Below, piece after piece: positions 35,104-43,844 of a stretch of DNA of 62,121 bases. The notes beneath the pieces were generated by a model. The model was given only the letters and a program-made list of their open reading frames with translations. It ran no database searches and had not been told where the DNA came from. Source of the DNA: Clostridia bacterium (GTDB taxonomy: Bacteria > Bacillota > Clostridia > Lachnospirales > Lachnospiraceae); assembly GCA_910575725.1 (NCBI GenBank), contig CAJTFE010000029.1, forward strand, positions 1 through 62,121, read 5' to 3'. The translations under genes were made by a program, and so were the position numbers. Each line of letters opens with the position of its first letter. Positions within the stretch are counted from its first letter, which is position 1.

Positions 35104-35142
35104 TTCTTAAGCTTCCTAAGCAGCTTAAGGCATTAGAAAACA

Positions 35143-35195
35143 AAAAAAGACAGCTGGGAGCATGTATAAAAACCATTTCCCGGCTGTCTTTTTTA
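35143..35195. terminator. Bidirectional terminator between the DUF975 gene and lysC
   Basis: AAAAGACAGCTGGGA pairs with TCCCGGCTGTCTTTT around an 18-base loop. A-runs on the left and T-runs on the right serve both convergent units. Confidence 0.88.
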
Positions 35196-35225
35196 TATGG
35201 ATTGGTTAACTGTTTTTCAAAGACT

Positions 35226-36434
35226 CTACTCTTCCAGGCCGAATGCGTCATGTACCGCATTGGCTGCGCGCTCTGCGTCTCTCTCATGGATAAGTACGGT
35301 AACGCGGATCTCGGAAGTGGAGATCATGTTGATGTTGATGTTCTGGTTATAGAGAGCCTCGAACATCTTGGCCGCCACGCCGGGGTTGGACATCATGCCG
35401 GCTCCTACGATGGAAACCTTGGCCACTTCCTTGTTGCAGGAAATGCTCTTTCCTCCCACGCGGCTTAAGTTGCCCTCCAGAATCTTTACTGCCTCATCTG
35501 CCTCGTCCCTGGATACGGTAAAGGAAATATCCTTGCTGTTCTCCCTGCCGATGGACTGCAGAATCACGTCCACGTTGATGTTCTCCTTTGCAAGCATATT
35601 GAACAGCTTAAATGCCATTCCCGGCTGATCCTTTAATCCGATTACGGAAATTCTGGCTGTATTTCTATCCAGTGCCACTCCACTGATTAACATTCTCTCC
35701 ACGTTTGTTTCCTCCTTAACAATTGTCCCTTCGTGATCATTCAGACTGGAGCGTACCACAAGCTGTACGCCGTATTTTTTTGCCATTTCCACCGAGCGGT
35801 TGTGAAGCACTCCTGCGCCCAGAGTCGCCAGATCCAGCATCTCGTCGTAGGTGATCTCCTCAAGCTTCCTTGCCTTGGGCACGTAACGGGGATCGGCTGT
35901 GTATACGCCGTCCACATCCGTGTAGATTTCGCAGGCGTCTGCATGAAGGGCCGCTGCCAGGGCTACGGCTGTGGTGTCGGAGCCTCCCCGGCCCAGGGTA
36001 GTGTAGTTGTCGTATTTGTTCACGCCCTGAAAGCCTGTGACAATGACGATTCTCCGGTGCTCCAGCTCATGCATAATGCGGTCGGTGTCGATGCGTTTTA
36101 ATCTGGCGTTTCCGTGGACACGGGTGGTATGCATGGCTACCTGGAAGGCATTTAAGGATACTGCAGGCACGTCCATGGTGTCAAAGGCCATGGCCATCAG
36201 CGCCGTGGACACCTGCTCTCCTGTAGTCAGCAGCATGTCAAGCTCCCGCTTGGGGGGATTGGGATTGATGGTCTGTGCCAGGGCAATCAGATCGTCGGTG
36301 GATTTGCCCATAGCGGAAAGAACTACGATGATGTCATTTCCCTTTCTGTACTCCTCGGCACACCGTCTGGCTACGTTGAATATTCTTTCTTTGTCGCCTA
36401 CGGAGGTGCCTCCAAATTTTTTCACTATCAGCAT
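35226..36434 (-). CDS. lysC: Aspartate kinase
   Basis: A 402-residue enzyme that phosphorylates aspartate, entry to lysine, threonine and methionine synthesis. The N-terminus IVKKFGGTSVGDKERI is the kinase signature, and TLGRGGSDTTAVALA near residue 150 is the substrate/ATP site. Two ACT domains occupy about residues 265-400 (KDQPGMAFKLFNMLAKENIN, and AGMMSNPGVAAKMFEALYNQ), implying feedback control by lysine and/or threonine. It is the last gene of ACT-hom-apgM-lysC. No lysine riboswitch is visible upstream. Confidence 0.96.
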   Translation of the reverse strand: MLIVKKFGGTSVGDKERIFNVARRCAEEYRKGNDIIVVLSAMGKSTDDLIALAQTINPNPPKRELDMLLTTGEQVSTALMAMAFDTMDVPAVSLNAFQVAMHTTRVHGNARLKRIDTDRIMHELEHRRIVIVTGFQGVNKYDNYTTLGRGGSDTTAVALAAALHADACEIYTDVDGVYTADPRYVPKARKLEEITYDEMLDLATLGAGVLHNRSVEMAKKYGVQLVVRSSLNDHEGTIVKEETNVERMLISGVALDRNTARISVIGLKDQPGMAFKLFNMLAKENINVDVILQSIGRENSKDISFTVSRDEADEAVKILEGNLSRVGGKSISCNKEVAKVSIVGAGMMSNPGVAAKMFEALYNQNININMISTSEIRVTVLIHERDAERAANAVHDAFGLEE

Positions 36435-36504
36435 TGCTTTTTCTCCTCGTTATCTATTTATCAGTTTACCGGCTGTGTATGCCGAAATGACTGCCGGGCG
36501 GATA

Positions 36505-37707
36505 TCAGTTCTCAAATAATTTCCGAATCAGCTCATACCCCTGCTCCACAAGGATGCCGCTTATCCTTGCTTCTCTTTCATTATATGCGCCAATCCTGCG
36601 AAGTTCTTTTTCACTGTCATACAGAAGATACGGAATGGGATCGCTTGTATGAGTCCGCACCCGGATGGGCGTGGGATGATCCGGCAGAACCAGAAGCCGG
36701 TAAGGCTCTTTCGCCTTATCAAGGGCTTCCCGGATGGGACATATCACTCTCTCATCCAGATACTCGATGGCTTGTACCTTCTTTTCCACGCTGCCTTGGT
36801 GCCCCATCTCGTCCGGCGCCTCCACATGAACATATACAAAATCAAACCCGTCCTTTAAAAGGGCATCTGCGGCTGCCTGAGCCTTTCCTTCATAATTGGT
36901 ATGAAGTCCGCCGTTGGCTCCCTCTACATGGATATTGGCCATTCCTGTTCCCACGGCGATTCCCTTGAGCAAATCCACGGCAGATATCATCGCACCTTTT
37001 TTATGGTATTTCCCCTCAAAGGAGGGCAGTGAGGGACGTGTCCCGGCCCCCCAGAACCAGCAGGAGTTGGCGGGATTGAGGCCCTTTGCCTTCCGCTCCA
37101 GATTGATTGGATGCTTTGAGAGGATCTCATAGCTTTTTTTCTGCATGGCCCGAAGCTTCTCCTCCGCCGGAAGGTGATCGCCTGCCCGTTGTCCCAGCAC
37201 GTCGTGGGGCGGCGTCAGCTCTGTGACGCTTCCCTTTGACCAGATGAGCAGATGGCGGTAGCTTGTTCCCACATAGAAATGGTAAGCATCCTCCTCCAGC
37301 TCCTTGCGGACGGCTTCCAGAAGGACTGCCGCATCCTCGGTGCTTATCTCGTCGGAGCTGTGATCAAGAATCCGCTTGTCCTCATAAGCCTCTTCCTCCT
37401 CAGATAAGGTGACAAGGTTGGTTCGGATGGCAATATCGCCCTCCTTCATATCCACGCCTATGCTCAAAGCCTCCAGCGGAGAGCGGCCTGTGTAGTACTG
37501 TCTTGGATTGCAGCCCAGAACCGCAAGGTTGGCGGTATCGCTTCCGGGCTTCATTCCCTGAGGAATGGTGCAGGCCAGGCCCACCTCAGATCGGCCGGCC
37601 AGGTCGTCCATCACGGGAGTCCTGGCATATTCCAGGGGCGTTTTTCCCCCCAGCTCTTCTATGGGCTCGTCTGCCATGCCGTCTCCCAGAATGATTACGT
37701 ATTTCAT
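36505..37707 (-). CDS. ApgM-type phosphoglycerate mutase family protein, probable homoserine kinase
   Basis: A 400-residue alkaline-phosphatase-superfamily protein of the archaeal-type cofactor-independent mutase group. The metal and nucleophile region reads YVIILGDGMADEP, then GMKPGSDTANLAVLG with the catalytic serine. VHVEAPDEMGHQG and LPDHPTPIRVRTH supply further metal ligands. It lies between hom and lysC, just where homoserine kinase (thrB) is expected, and no GHMP-type ThrB is present. Members in such threonine operons have been shown or proposed to act as homoserine kinases, so this role is more likely here than glycolysis. That choice is inference from context. Confidence 0.85.
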   Translation of the reverse strand: MKYVIILGDGMADEPIEELGGKTPLEYARTPVMDDLAGRSEVGLACTIPQGMKPGSDTANLAVLGCNPRQYYTGRSPLEALSIGVDMKEGDIAIRTNLVTLSEEEEAYEDKRILDHSSDEISTEDAAVLLEAVRKELEEDAYHFYVGTSYRHLLIWSKGSVTELTPPHDVLGQRAGDHLPAEEKLRAMQKKSYEILSKHPINLERKAKGLNPANSCWFWGAGTRPSLPSFEGKYHKKGAMISAVDLLKGIAVGTGMANIHVEGANGGLHTNYEGKAQAAADALLKDGFDFVYVHVEAPDEMGHQGSVEKKVQAIEYLDERVICPIREALDKAKEPYRLLVLPDHPTPIRVRTHTSDPIPYLLYDSEKELRRIGAYNEREARISGILVEQGYELIRKLFEN

Positions 37708-37713
37708 AGCCTT

Positions 37714-38928
37714 CTATCCTTCCACGCGGATCATATGGATAACGGCGTCTGTTCTGGCGGCGCGTTCCTTGTACTCCGCTTCTGTATATTCTCCTGTGAT
37801 AAAGCCGAATTCACCGGCCAGTTCTGCAGTCACTACCTCGATGGGCCCGAAGATCTCGGCCATTTTGATTGCGTCTGTCTTTTTATTTCCCTTAACCCGG
37901 ACGAAGAAGCGGCGTTTGGCGTCGCTTAGATCGGTCAGTTCCAGCTTCCGGCTGCTCCAGAAGGTCATAATGTTCCGGTGCAAATGCTTGGCCGCGTCTA
38001 CCACGTCGGCCACTACGGCGCTGGCAGTCGGCAGCTTCCCTGCACCGCTCCCGTAAAACATCACGTCGCCCAGTACATTTCCCTTGGCGAAAATGGCGTT
38101 GAATACGTCGTTGACGCTGTACAGGGGATGCATCTCATTAATGAGGAAAGGGGCTACCATTGCAAAGAAGCGGCCGTTTTCCTTTTTACTGGTGGCTAAC
38201 AGCTTAATGGCCCGGCCCATCTTCCGGGCGTATTTGATGTCCTCGGCCGTTATCTTTGTGATGCCCTCTGTATAAATATCCTCGTAGTCTGCCTGGCAGC
38301 CGCTGGCTAAGGAGGTGAGAATGGCAATCTTCCGGCAGGCATCATAGCCTTCCACATCGGCTTCGGGGCTGCGCTCTGCGTAGCCTTTTTCCTGAGCCTC
38401 CTTTAAGGCAGTCTCAAAGTCAATGCCCTCGTGGGTCATCTGGCTTAAGATGTAGTTGGTGGTTCCGTTGAGAATTCCTGTTATCTCAATGATCTCGTCT
38501 GCGGTCAGAGAAGAGTTCAAAGGGCGGATAATGGGAATTCCGCCGCCTACACTGGCCTCGAATAAGTAGTTAAGCTCCCGTTCTCTGGCAATCTCAAGAA
38601 GCTCGGCTCCATGTCTGGCAACCAACTCTTTGTTGGAAGTACAGACGCTTTTTCCCGCTTCTAAGCAGCGCTTGGTGAAGGTGTATGCCGGCTCTACCCC
38701 GCCCATAACCTCTACCACAATGCGGATCTCGGGATCGTTTACAATGGTTTCAAAGTCATGTATTAATTTGGATTCTACCGGGCTGCCGGGAAATTCCCTC
38801 AGATCCAGGACGTATTTGATGTTGATCTCGTCCCCGGCTCTGCGGTTGATGCTGGCCTGGTTGGTGTTCAATACTTCTACGACTCCGGATCCTACGGTTC
38901 CGTAGCCCATAACTGCTATTTGTACCAT
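37714..38928 (-). CDS. hom: Homoserine dehydrogenase
   Basis: A 404-residue oxidoreductase converting aspartate semialdehyde to homoserine. The NAD(P)-binding motif AVMGYGTVGSGVVEVL is at the N-terminus. GGIPIIRPLNSSLTADEI and ILNGTTNYILSQM near residue 150 carry substrate-binding residues, followed by GYAERSPEADVEGYDACRK. A C-terminal ACT domain begins near residue 335. It starts 6 bp after the ACT-domain gene, with AAGGAG upstream. Confidence 0.96.
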   Translation of the reverse strand: MVQIAVMGYGTVGSGVVEVLNTNQASINRRAGDEINIKYVLDLREFPGSPVESKLIHDFETIVNDPEIRIVVEVMGGVEPAYTFTKRCLEAGKSVCTSNKELVARHGAELLEIARERELNYLFEASVGGGIPIIRPLNSSLTADEIIEITGILNGTTNYILSQMTHEGIDFETALKEAQEKGYAERSPEADVEGYDACRKIAILTSLASGCQADYEDIYTEGITKITAEDIKYARKMGRAIKLLATSKKENGRFFAMVAPFLINEMHPLYSVNDVFNAIFAKGNVLGDVMFYGSGAGKLPTASAVVADVVDAAKHLHRNIMTFWSSRKLELTDLSDAKRRFFVRVKGNKKTDAIKMAEIFGPIEVVTAELAGEFGFITGEYTEAEYKERAARTDAVIHMIRVEG

Positions 38929-38934
38929 TTTTGT

Positions 38935-39384
38935 CTACTCCTTTTCCTTTGCCAGTATTTTCAGATAATGTATGCCCTCCTGGCTCTCTATCTGCTCTAT
39001 CATGGCGGATACGTCCTTGGTGATGGGCAGCAGATCTACGGTGAGGGTCAAAGATGCTACTCCGTTGATAGGGATGGTCTGATGGATAGTGAGGACGTTG
39101 CCCTTGTAGTCGGCTATGGTTTTCAGGACTAAGGATAACAGGCCCGGCTGATCTTCCATCTGAAGAACGAAGGTGATGCTTTTTCCCTTGGAATTGTCGT
39201 GGAAGGGGGAGATGTCGTCCTTGTATTTGTAGAAGGAGCTGCGGCTGATGCCTACGCGCTCGGTGGCTTCCTGGATAGTGATGGCTTTTGATGAATCCAG
39301 GAGGCGTTTGGCTTCTACTACCTTTAACAATACTTCTGGTACGGCTTTTTGGCTTACTACGAAATATTTTGTTTTCTCTGACAT
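38935..39384 (-). CDS. ACT domain regulatory protein (PheB-like)
   Basis: A 149-residue protein with an N-terminal helix-turn-helix-like part (RLLDSSKAITIQEATERVG ISRSSFYKYKDD) and a C-terminal ACT domain (VLQMEDQPGLLSLVLKTIA ... ). This is the layout of the ACT protein often named PheB and found upstream of hom in Firmicutes. It probably senses an amino acid and affects the aspartate pathway. ATG 39384 is used because the protein aligns from SEKTKYFVVSQ. It is the first gene after a good promoter. Confidence 0.88.
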   Translation of the reverse strand: MSEKTKYFVVSQKAVPEVLLKVVEAKRLLDSSKAITIQEATERVGISRSSFYKYKDDISPFHDNSKGKSITFVLQMEDQPGLLSLVLKTIADYKGNVLTIHQTIPINGVASLTLTVDLLPITKDVSAMIEQIESQEGIHYLKILAKEKE

Positions 39385-39449
39385 GTCTTTCCCCTCCGTG
39401 TGCGTGTGTTGAAAACATTTGTTTTTCTGTGATGGATTCAACAAGGGGT

Positions 39450-39478
39450 ATATTATCATAATTCGGGGAGGATTGCAA
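39450..39478 (-). promoter_or_regulatory. Promoter of the ACT-hom-apgM-lysC operon
   Basis: Minus strand: -35 TTGCAA (39473-39478), 17-bp spacer, -10 TAATAT (39450-39455). The leader is about 60 bp, too short for a lysine riboswitch or T-box. Confidence 0.75.
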
Positions 39479-39517
39479 GTGGAAATGATGGGATTTTTTT
39501 GTTTTTTGAGGGCGGAC

Positions 39518-39728
39518 GGGAACGGGGCAAAAGGAGCCGGCAGGCTTTTCCATATCTGTGTCCGCGCGGTTCTCGTACAGCCCGTCTGCTCTGGGCGTAC
39601 ATTGCTTTCTTGGTTGTTTATTGCTTTTCGTTTATGATGGCAATGTTCGCCCAGCTCAGACGGGCTGTGCGCGAACAGGCGGACACTTGATATTGGAAAA
39701 GCCTGCCGGCTCCTTTTGCCCCGTTCCC
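39518..39728. repeat. 211-bp near-continuous inverted repeat
   Basis: The outer arms GGGAACGGGGCAAAAGGAGC... and its complement at 39679-39728 pair over almost 48 bases. Inner arms (ACAGCCCGTCTG/CAGACGGGCTGT, GGGCG/CGCCC, ATTGC/GCAAT) continue the stem to a roughly 35-base AT-rich loop at 39608-39642. It fills the gap between prfB and the ACT operon promoter. No supported gene lies within. Confidence 0.92.
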
Positions 39729-39811
39729 TGGTTTTGGATGTGGGTGGGTGTTTTGTTGTTTGTTTTGGGGGTGGGGGTGTTTTGTTGTTTGTTTTGTTGT
39801 TTGTTCTGTTT
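39729..39811. repeat. G/T low-complexity tract
   Basis: 83 bases of almost only G and T, with repeated TGTTTTGTTGTTTGTTTTG and GGGGGTGGGGGTG blocks, directly beyond the prfB stop codon. On the transcribed minus strand it would be C/A-rich and unstructured. Confidence 0.85.
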
Positions 39812-40931
39812 TTAGTTTTCTTCGGGGGCTGTGGTCAGCCATTTTAGGTAGGCGTTGATGAAGGGGTCTAGGCTGCCGTCCAGGACGGCGCTGGTGTTGC
39901 TGATCTCGGTGTTGGTGCGGTGATCTTTGACCATGGTGTAGGGCTGCATGACGTAGGAGCGGATTTGATTGCCCCAGCCTATTTCTTTGACCTCGCCGCG
40001 GATGCCGGAGAGTTTTTCGGCGTTTTTCTGCTGTTCCAGGAGATAGAGCTTGGCTTTGAGCATTTGCATGGCTTTGTCTTTGTTCTGGAACTGGGATCGT
40101 TCGTTCTGGCACTGGACTACGATTCCGGTGGGCAGATGGGTGATCCGGATGGCGGATGAAGTTTTGTTGATGTGCTGGCCTCCGGCGCCGCTGGAGCGGT
40201 AGGTGTCGATGCGCAGATCTTCGTCCTTGATATCCAGATCTATTTCATCCTCAATGTCTGGCATGACATCTAGGGATACGAAGGAAGTCTGGCGCTTACC
40301 CTGGGCGTTGAAGGGGGAGATGCGTACCAGGCGGTGGACGCCTTTTTCGGACTTTAAGTAGCCGTAGGCGTTTTCGCCGTTGACCTGGAAGGTTACGGAC
40401 TTGATGCCTGCTTCGTCGCCGTCCAGATAGTCCAGGACTTCTACGGTAAAGCCTTTGCGCTCGGCCCATCGGGTGTACATGCGGTAGAGCATGCCGGCCC
40501 AGTCGCAGCTTTCGGTTCCGCCGGCTCCTGCGTTTAGCTTTAAGATGGCGTTATTGCCGTCGTATTCTCCGGAGAGGAGAGTTTTGATTTTCATGGACTC
40601 CAGTTTGCCCACGAAGGCATCCAGCTCGGCCTGTATCTCTGGAATAAGGGAGGCATCGCCTTCTTCGTAGCCCATCTCTATGAGGGTCTCGATGTCCTCG
40701 TACTGCTGACGGAGGCTTTCGTAGTCCTGGGCCTCGTCTTTTAAGTTTTTAAGCTCTTTCATGCCTTCCTGGGATTTCTCGGTGTTATCCCAGTAGCCGG
40801 GGGCTTCCATTTCCCGTTCTAGTTCTTCGATTCGCTTTGCCTTGTCAGCCAGGTCAAAGTGAATCCCTCAATTCTACTAATGGTCCCTGATAGTTGTTTA
40901 AGGTATACTTAAACTGATCTAACTCTACCAT
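39812..40931 (-). CDS. prfB: Peptide chain release factor 2, with programmed +1 frameshift
   Basis: RF2 releases peptides at UGA and UAA. The first frame starts at ATG 40931, encodes 25 residues (MVELDQFKYTLNNYQ...) and meets an in-frame TGA at 40854-40856. Slippage on CTTTGAC shifts to the +1 frame, which continues LADKAKRIEELE to the end. An internal Shine-Dalgarno-like AGGGA lies just upstream of the shift site. The large domain has SPFNAQGKRQTSF and the GAGGQHINKT peptidyl-hydrolysis loop. Low RF2 favours the shift, so the gene is autoregulated. The total is about 372 residues. Confidence 0.96.
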
Positions 40932-41109
40932 TTTACCACCTCTTTCATTTTAGGATTATCTGGATACCGGCCGGGATTCGGAGGCTTATGCATTTGATGC
41001 ATTTTGCTTCCCTTTCCTGCCGGCCGGTGCCATGATTATTCAGTATAACAAACTTGTGCTTATGACGCAAGGTCTTTAAAAGCTGCTGTTCTCTCTGCGA
41101 CCAGTACTT

Positions 41110-41301
41110 TTAAAATTCTTCTGGTATGATGACGGCTGCTACAATGTAGGCTAAGAGTCCGCTTCCGAAGCCGCCGATGGTCAGGATGACCCATATAAGG
41201 CGGATGATGGTGGGGTCAATGTGAAAGTATTCGCCGATTCCTCCACATACGCCGCAAATCATTTTGTTGGTTCTTGATCTGATTAATCTTTTTTCTTCCA
41301 T
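41110..41301 (-). CDS. PspC domain membrane protein
   Basis: A 63-residue single-domain PspC protein. MICGVCGGIGEYFHIDPTII is the family motif, followed by one transmembrane segment (LIWVILTIGGFGSGLLAYIVA) and an IIPEE tail. PspC proteins are linked to envelope-stress responses. GGAG is 8 bases upstream. It follows the DUF4097 gene across a block of tandem palindromes. Confidence 0.9.
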   Translation of the reverse strand: MEEKRLIRSRTNKMICGVCGGIGEYFHIDPTIIRLIWVILTIGGFGSGLLAYIVAAVIIPEEF

Positions 41302-41314
41302 TTTTTATTCTCCA

Positions 41315-41562
41315 TTCCAGTACCGTAAAATTAATATTTTGCATCTTTATCCAGAAGCATTTCCGGCCACAAATGCATGTGTCCGTAAATCCTTCTATGC
41401 AAAATATTAATTTTACTGTTTTCCAGTACCGTAAAATTAATATTTTGCATCTTTATCCAGAAGCATTTCCGGCCACAAGTGCATGTGTCCGTAAATCCTT
41501 CTATGCAAAATATTAATTTTACTGTTTTCCAGTACCGTAAAATTAATATTTTGCATCCTTTA
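41315..41562. repeat. Tandem 106-bp palindromic repeats (two full, one partial)
   Basis: Units begin TTCCAGTACCGTAAAATTAA at 41315, 41421 and 41527, exactly 106 bp apart. Each full unit is a hairpin: the outer arms AGTACCGTAAAATTAATATT and AATATTAATTTTACTG pair, with ATTTCCGGCCACA and TGTGTCCGTAAAT near the tip. The two full units differ at only about one base (AAATGCATG against AAGTGCATG). The third stops after ATTTTGCATC. Confidence 0.93.
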
Positions 41563-41569
41563 TTCTTTT

Positions 41570-42652
41570 CTACTCTTCTATCATTTTCAGGTTGATGCTG
41601 CCGATTCCGCATTCCATGCTTATCTTTTTGGATGCGTTGTTGCTGAGGACTTTTTCCCGGCCCAGGCCGGAATATTGGCGGCCGTTCAGATCGATTTCTC
41701 CGATTCCGCAGCTCATGGCGTAATTGTAATCGCTCTCTTTACCTTGTACATTGATATCCAGGGATCCGATTCCGCATTCCAGGGCCAAATCTCCGCCTGC
41801 GAACCGTTTTACGCCCAGAATGCCCGTTCCAACCTGTAAATATGCTTTTTCTGCTGTGAGACTGTCCAGCTTAAGCTCACCGGCTCCCAGTCCTATGTCG
41901 GCTTTTTCTGCTTCTATGGTATTGATCTTTGCCTCGCCGGCTCCCATATCCAGTTCCAGCTTTTCCGCCAGGAGGGATTCTATCTGAAGCTTGCTGGCTC
42001 CCAGCTCTAGTTCTATCTTTTCCAGAGAGCGCTCCGGAAGATAAAGCTCCAGAAGGAGTGCATTTCTGCGGTGGTTGCCCCGGTGATCTTCCAAAAGCAA
42101 TGTGTCGCCGTTTTCTATGATCTTGAAATAATCTTTGGTATTCTGGGCTTTTATCTGGATACCTTCTCCGTCGTGGGTGTAGATTTTTACAGAGCTCCGA
42201 TCCAAATCCAGCTTTAGCTTTTCTGTGTGTGCTCCTCCAAAAACGCCTTGGTCTACATACATGCCTTCTCCAGCTGCCTCCTCTTTCTCAGTAATGCCCG
42301 GCACATTGCCCCACTCGTCCATTTCATTTTCCCAATCCTCGACATCCTCCTGCCAGTCATCGTTCCAATCTTCCACGTCTTCCTGCCAGTCGTCCATATC
42401 GTCTCTCAAGTCGTCCAGCTCGTCCTGCAGATCTTCATGCAGATCGTCTATGTCGTCTGCCAGATCCCAATCGTTCCAGAATCCCCAGTAATTATGCCCC
42501 CAGCCCCAGGGCAGTATGTCATTATGGTAATTTACCATCCGCAGAAACTGGTCAGGCCTTGCGCCTAAGCTTACACCTGCCACTACACCTACAAGCCCTA
42601 GCACTACAAATATGGATGCCACAATCAGGCAAAATTTTGTTAATGATTTCAT
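41570..42652 (-). CDS. DUF4097-type beta-strand repeat protein with N-terminal anchor
   Basis: A 360-residue protein. One N-terminal hydrophobic helix (about residues 7-30) anchors it. A strongly acidic coil follows (residues 63-110, repeats of DDLxDD, DDWQEDVEDWND), then a DUF4097 beta-helix-like part with regular repeats such as LELGASKLQIESL, LDMGAGEAKINTI, IGLGAGELKLDSL. It forms an operon with PadR and DUF1700 genes. Such modules are thought to monitor or buffer the envelope; no enzymatic motif is present. Its stop lies close to the tandem palindromes. Confidence 0.87.
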   Translation of the reverse strand: MKSLTKFCLIVASIFVVLGLVGVVAGVSLGARPDQFLRMVNYHNDILPWGWGHNYWGFWNDWDLADDIDDLHEDLQDELDDLRDDMDDWQEDVEDWNDDWQEDVEDWENEMDEWGNVPGITEKEEAAGEGMYVDQGVFGGAHTEKLKLDLDRSSVKIYTHDGEGIQIKAQNTKDYFKIIENGDTLLLEDHRGNHRRNALLLELYLPERSLEKIELELGASKLQIESLLAEKLELDMGAGEAKINTIEAEKADIGLGAGELKLDSLTAEKAYLQVGTGILGVKRFAGGDLALECGIGSLDINVQGKESDYNYAMSCGIGEIDLNGRQYSGLGREKVLSNNASKKISMECGIGSINLKMIEE

Positions 42653-43359
42653 TTATCTGCACCTGCCTTTCGAAATGGATAGCTGACGAGACCTACGATT
42701 CCCCGAACCAGCCATGGTAATATTTTTATGCCGCACCAGATGGTGAAAAGCGACAGCAGAATTCCCAGTGCAAAGATGAGGCACCCTACACCGGCCAGCG
42801 CAAGACCTACAGCCGGCGTCACAAAGATTTCTGCTATTCCGGCTCCTATCAGAACAATACCGGCAATCAGAATTGCAAACCCAGCTGCAGCAATTCCGAT
42901 GCATACGCCTCCAATGCCGAAAATTACGGCGGCTATGGCTGCAAATATGGCTCCGCCTACAGGAATAATAATTGGGGCGGCCAATACGCACAGCAGAATA
43001 ATAGCTATTATCTTCCAGGTATTTGCTTCGGAATTCCTTCCTGGGCTTCTGCAGGCTCCATTGCTGCTGTCCGCCCTCTCCCGCTCGGCTTCCTCCTTGG
43101 ATATTACCTCCTGGGACGCCCGGAAACGGGTGTCTTCATAGCCCTGTTCCGAGTATTCGGACGTCTGGTCGGAGCATCCGGCTTTGATTTTCTGGGCTAC
43201 CTGGCTGGGACTTCCCAGCTCTTCGATGACCTTTTCCTCATTTTCCTCTCCCGCATCATCGAAGTAATCGTTGTAGTACTGTAAGGCTTCCTCCCGTTCG
43301 CTGTCTGAGATATTCCACAGCATACGTTCAAGCCTTTCCATAAATTCCTTCCGATTCAT
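42649..43359 (-). CDS. DUF1700 family membrane protein
   Basis: A 236-residue protein. The N-terminus MNRKEFMERLERMLWNISDSEREEALQYYNDYFDDAG is the conserved HAAS/DUF1700 helical domain. A long acidic-polar linker leads to three to four hydrophobic helices (about residues 115-215). In such PadR-DUF1700 pairs, the HAAS domain is thought to bind the partner regulator. ATG 43359 overlaps the padR stop, so the two are coupled. Confidence 0.88.
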   Translation of the reverse strand: MNRKEFMERLERMLWNISDSEREEALQYYNDYFDDAGEENEEKVIEELGSPSQVAQKIKAGCSDQTSEYSEQGYEDTRFRASQEVISKEEAERERADSSNGACRSPGRNSEANTWKIIAIILLCVLAAPIIIPVGGAIFAAIAAVIFGIGGVCIGIAAAGFAILIAGIVLIGAGIAEIFVTPAVGLALAGVGCLIFALGILLSLFTIWCGIKILPWLVRGIVGLVSYPFRKAGADK

Positions 43360-43679
43360 TACACACCTCTCCCCGCAAATAGTTTCGAAATTTTGGTGGA
43401 ATACTGCTTCCACTCTGTCTTGTACAGATTTAGCTGTGCCGTTCCTGCCTCTGTGATCCGGTAGTATCTGCGGTTTCTGCCTCCGTATTCCATATCGTAA
43501 GTTTCCAAGCAGCCGTCCTTTTGGAGTCGGCGCAGTACCGGATATAAGGTGGACTCGGATATCTCGATGGCCTGGCGTACATCCTGGGTGATCTTGTAGC
43601 CGTAGGTTCCCTCTGCGTCGTTGGATACTACGGCCAGCACGATTGCGTCCAGGAGGGCCGCTCCTGTATTAAATACCAT
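43359..43679 (-). CDS. PadR family transcriptional regulator
   Basis: A 106-residue winged-helix regulator. ISESTLYPVLRRLQKDGCLETY and GGRNRRYYRITEAGTAQL are the PadR recognition helix and wing. It probably represses its own operon (padR-DUF1700-DUF4097-pspC). A dyad ACTATA/TATAGT overlaps the operon promoter 170 bp upstream. The inducing signal is unknown. Confidence 0.93.
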   Translation of the reverse strand: MVFNTGAALLDAIVLAVVSNDAEGTYGYKITQDVRQAIEISESTLYPVLRRLQKDGCLETYDMEYGGRNRRYYRITEAGTAQLNLYKTEWKQYSTKISKLFAGRGV

Positions 43680-43844
43680 GTAGCTCTCTCCTTATCCTGA
43701 TTTTTATACCTGTCTCCTTAGGCTGCTTCCTTCTAATATCAGATACCCTGTGATAAGAAATCAGTCTGTCCTTAGAGACGCATACAATGTTTTCATAAAA
43801 TGAAATATAATATTATATGTCATATAGTATTATGGGATGTTTAT

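Noticed and set aside
39385..39480. Lysine riboswitch or T-box before the ACT-hom-apgM-lysC operon
   Set aside because: The promoter is about 70-90 bp from the start codon, leaving a leader too short for either element.
39499..39690. Reading frames inside the 211-bp palindrome
   Set aside because: Both strands give similar frames because of the inverted repeat; no motif or ribosome site supports a gene.
41315..41562. CRISPR-like array
   Set aside because: Units are contiguous palindromes of 106 bp without unique spacers, and no cas gene is present in the window.
41331..41612. 93-codon frame across the tandem palindromes
   Set aside because: It translates the repeat units twice and has no other support; a by-product of the 106-bp period.
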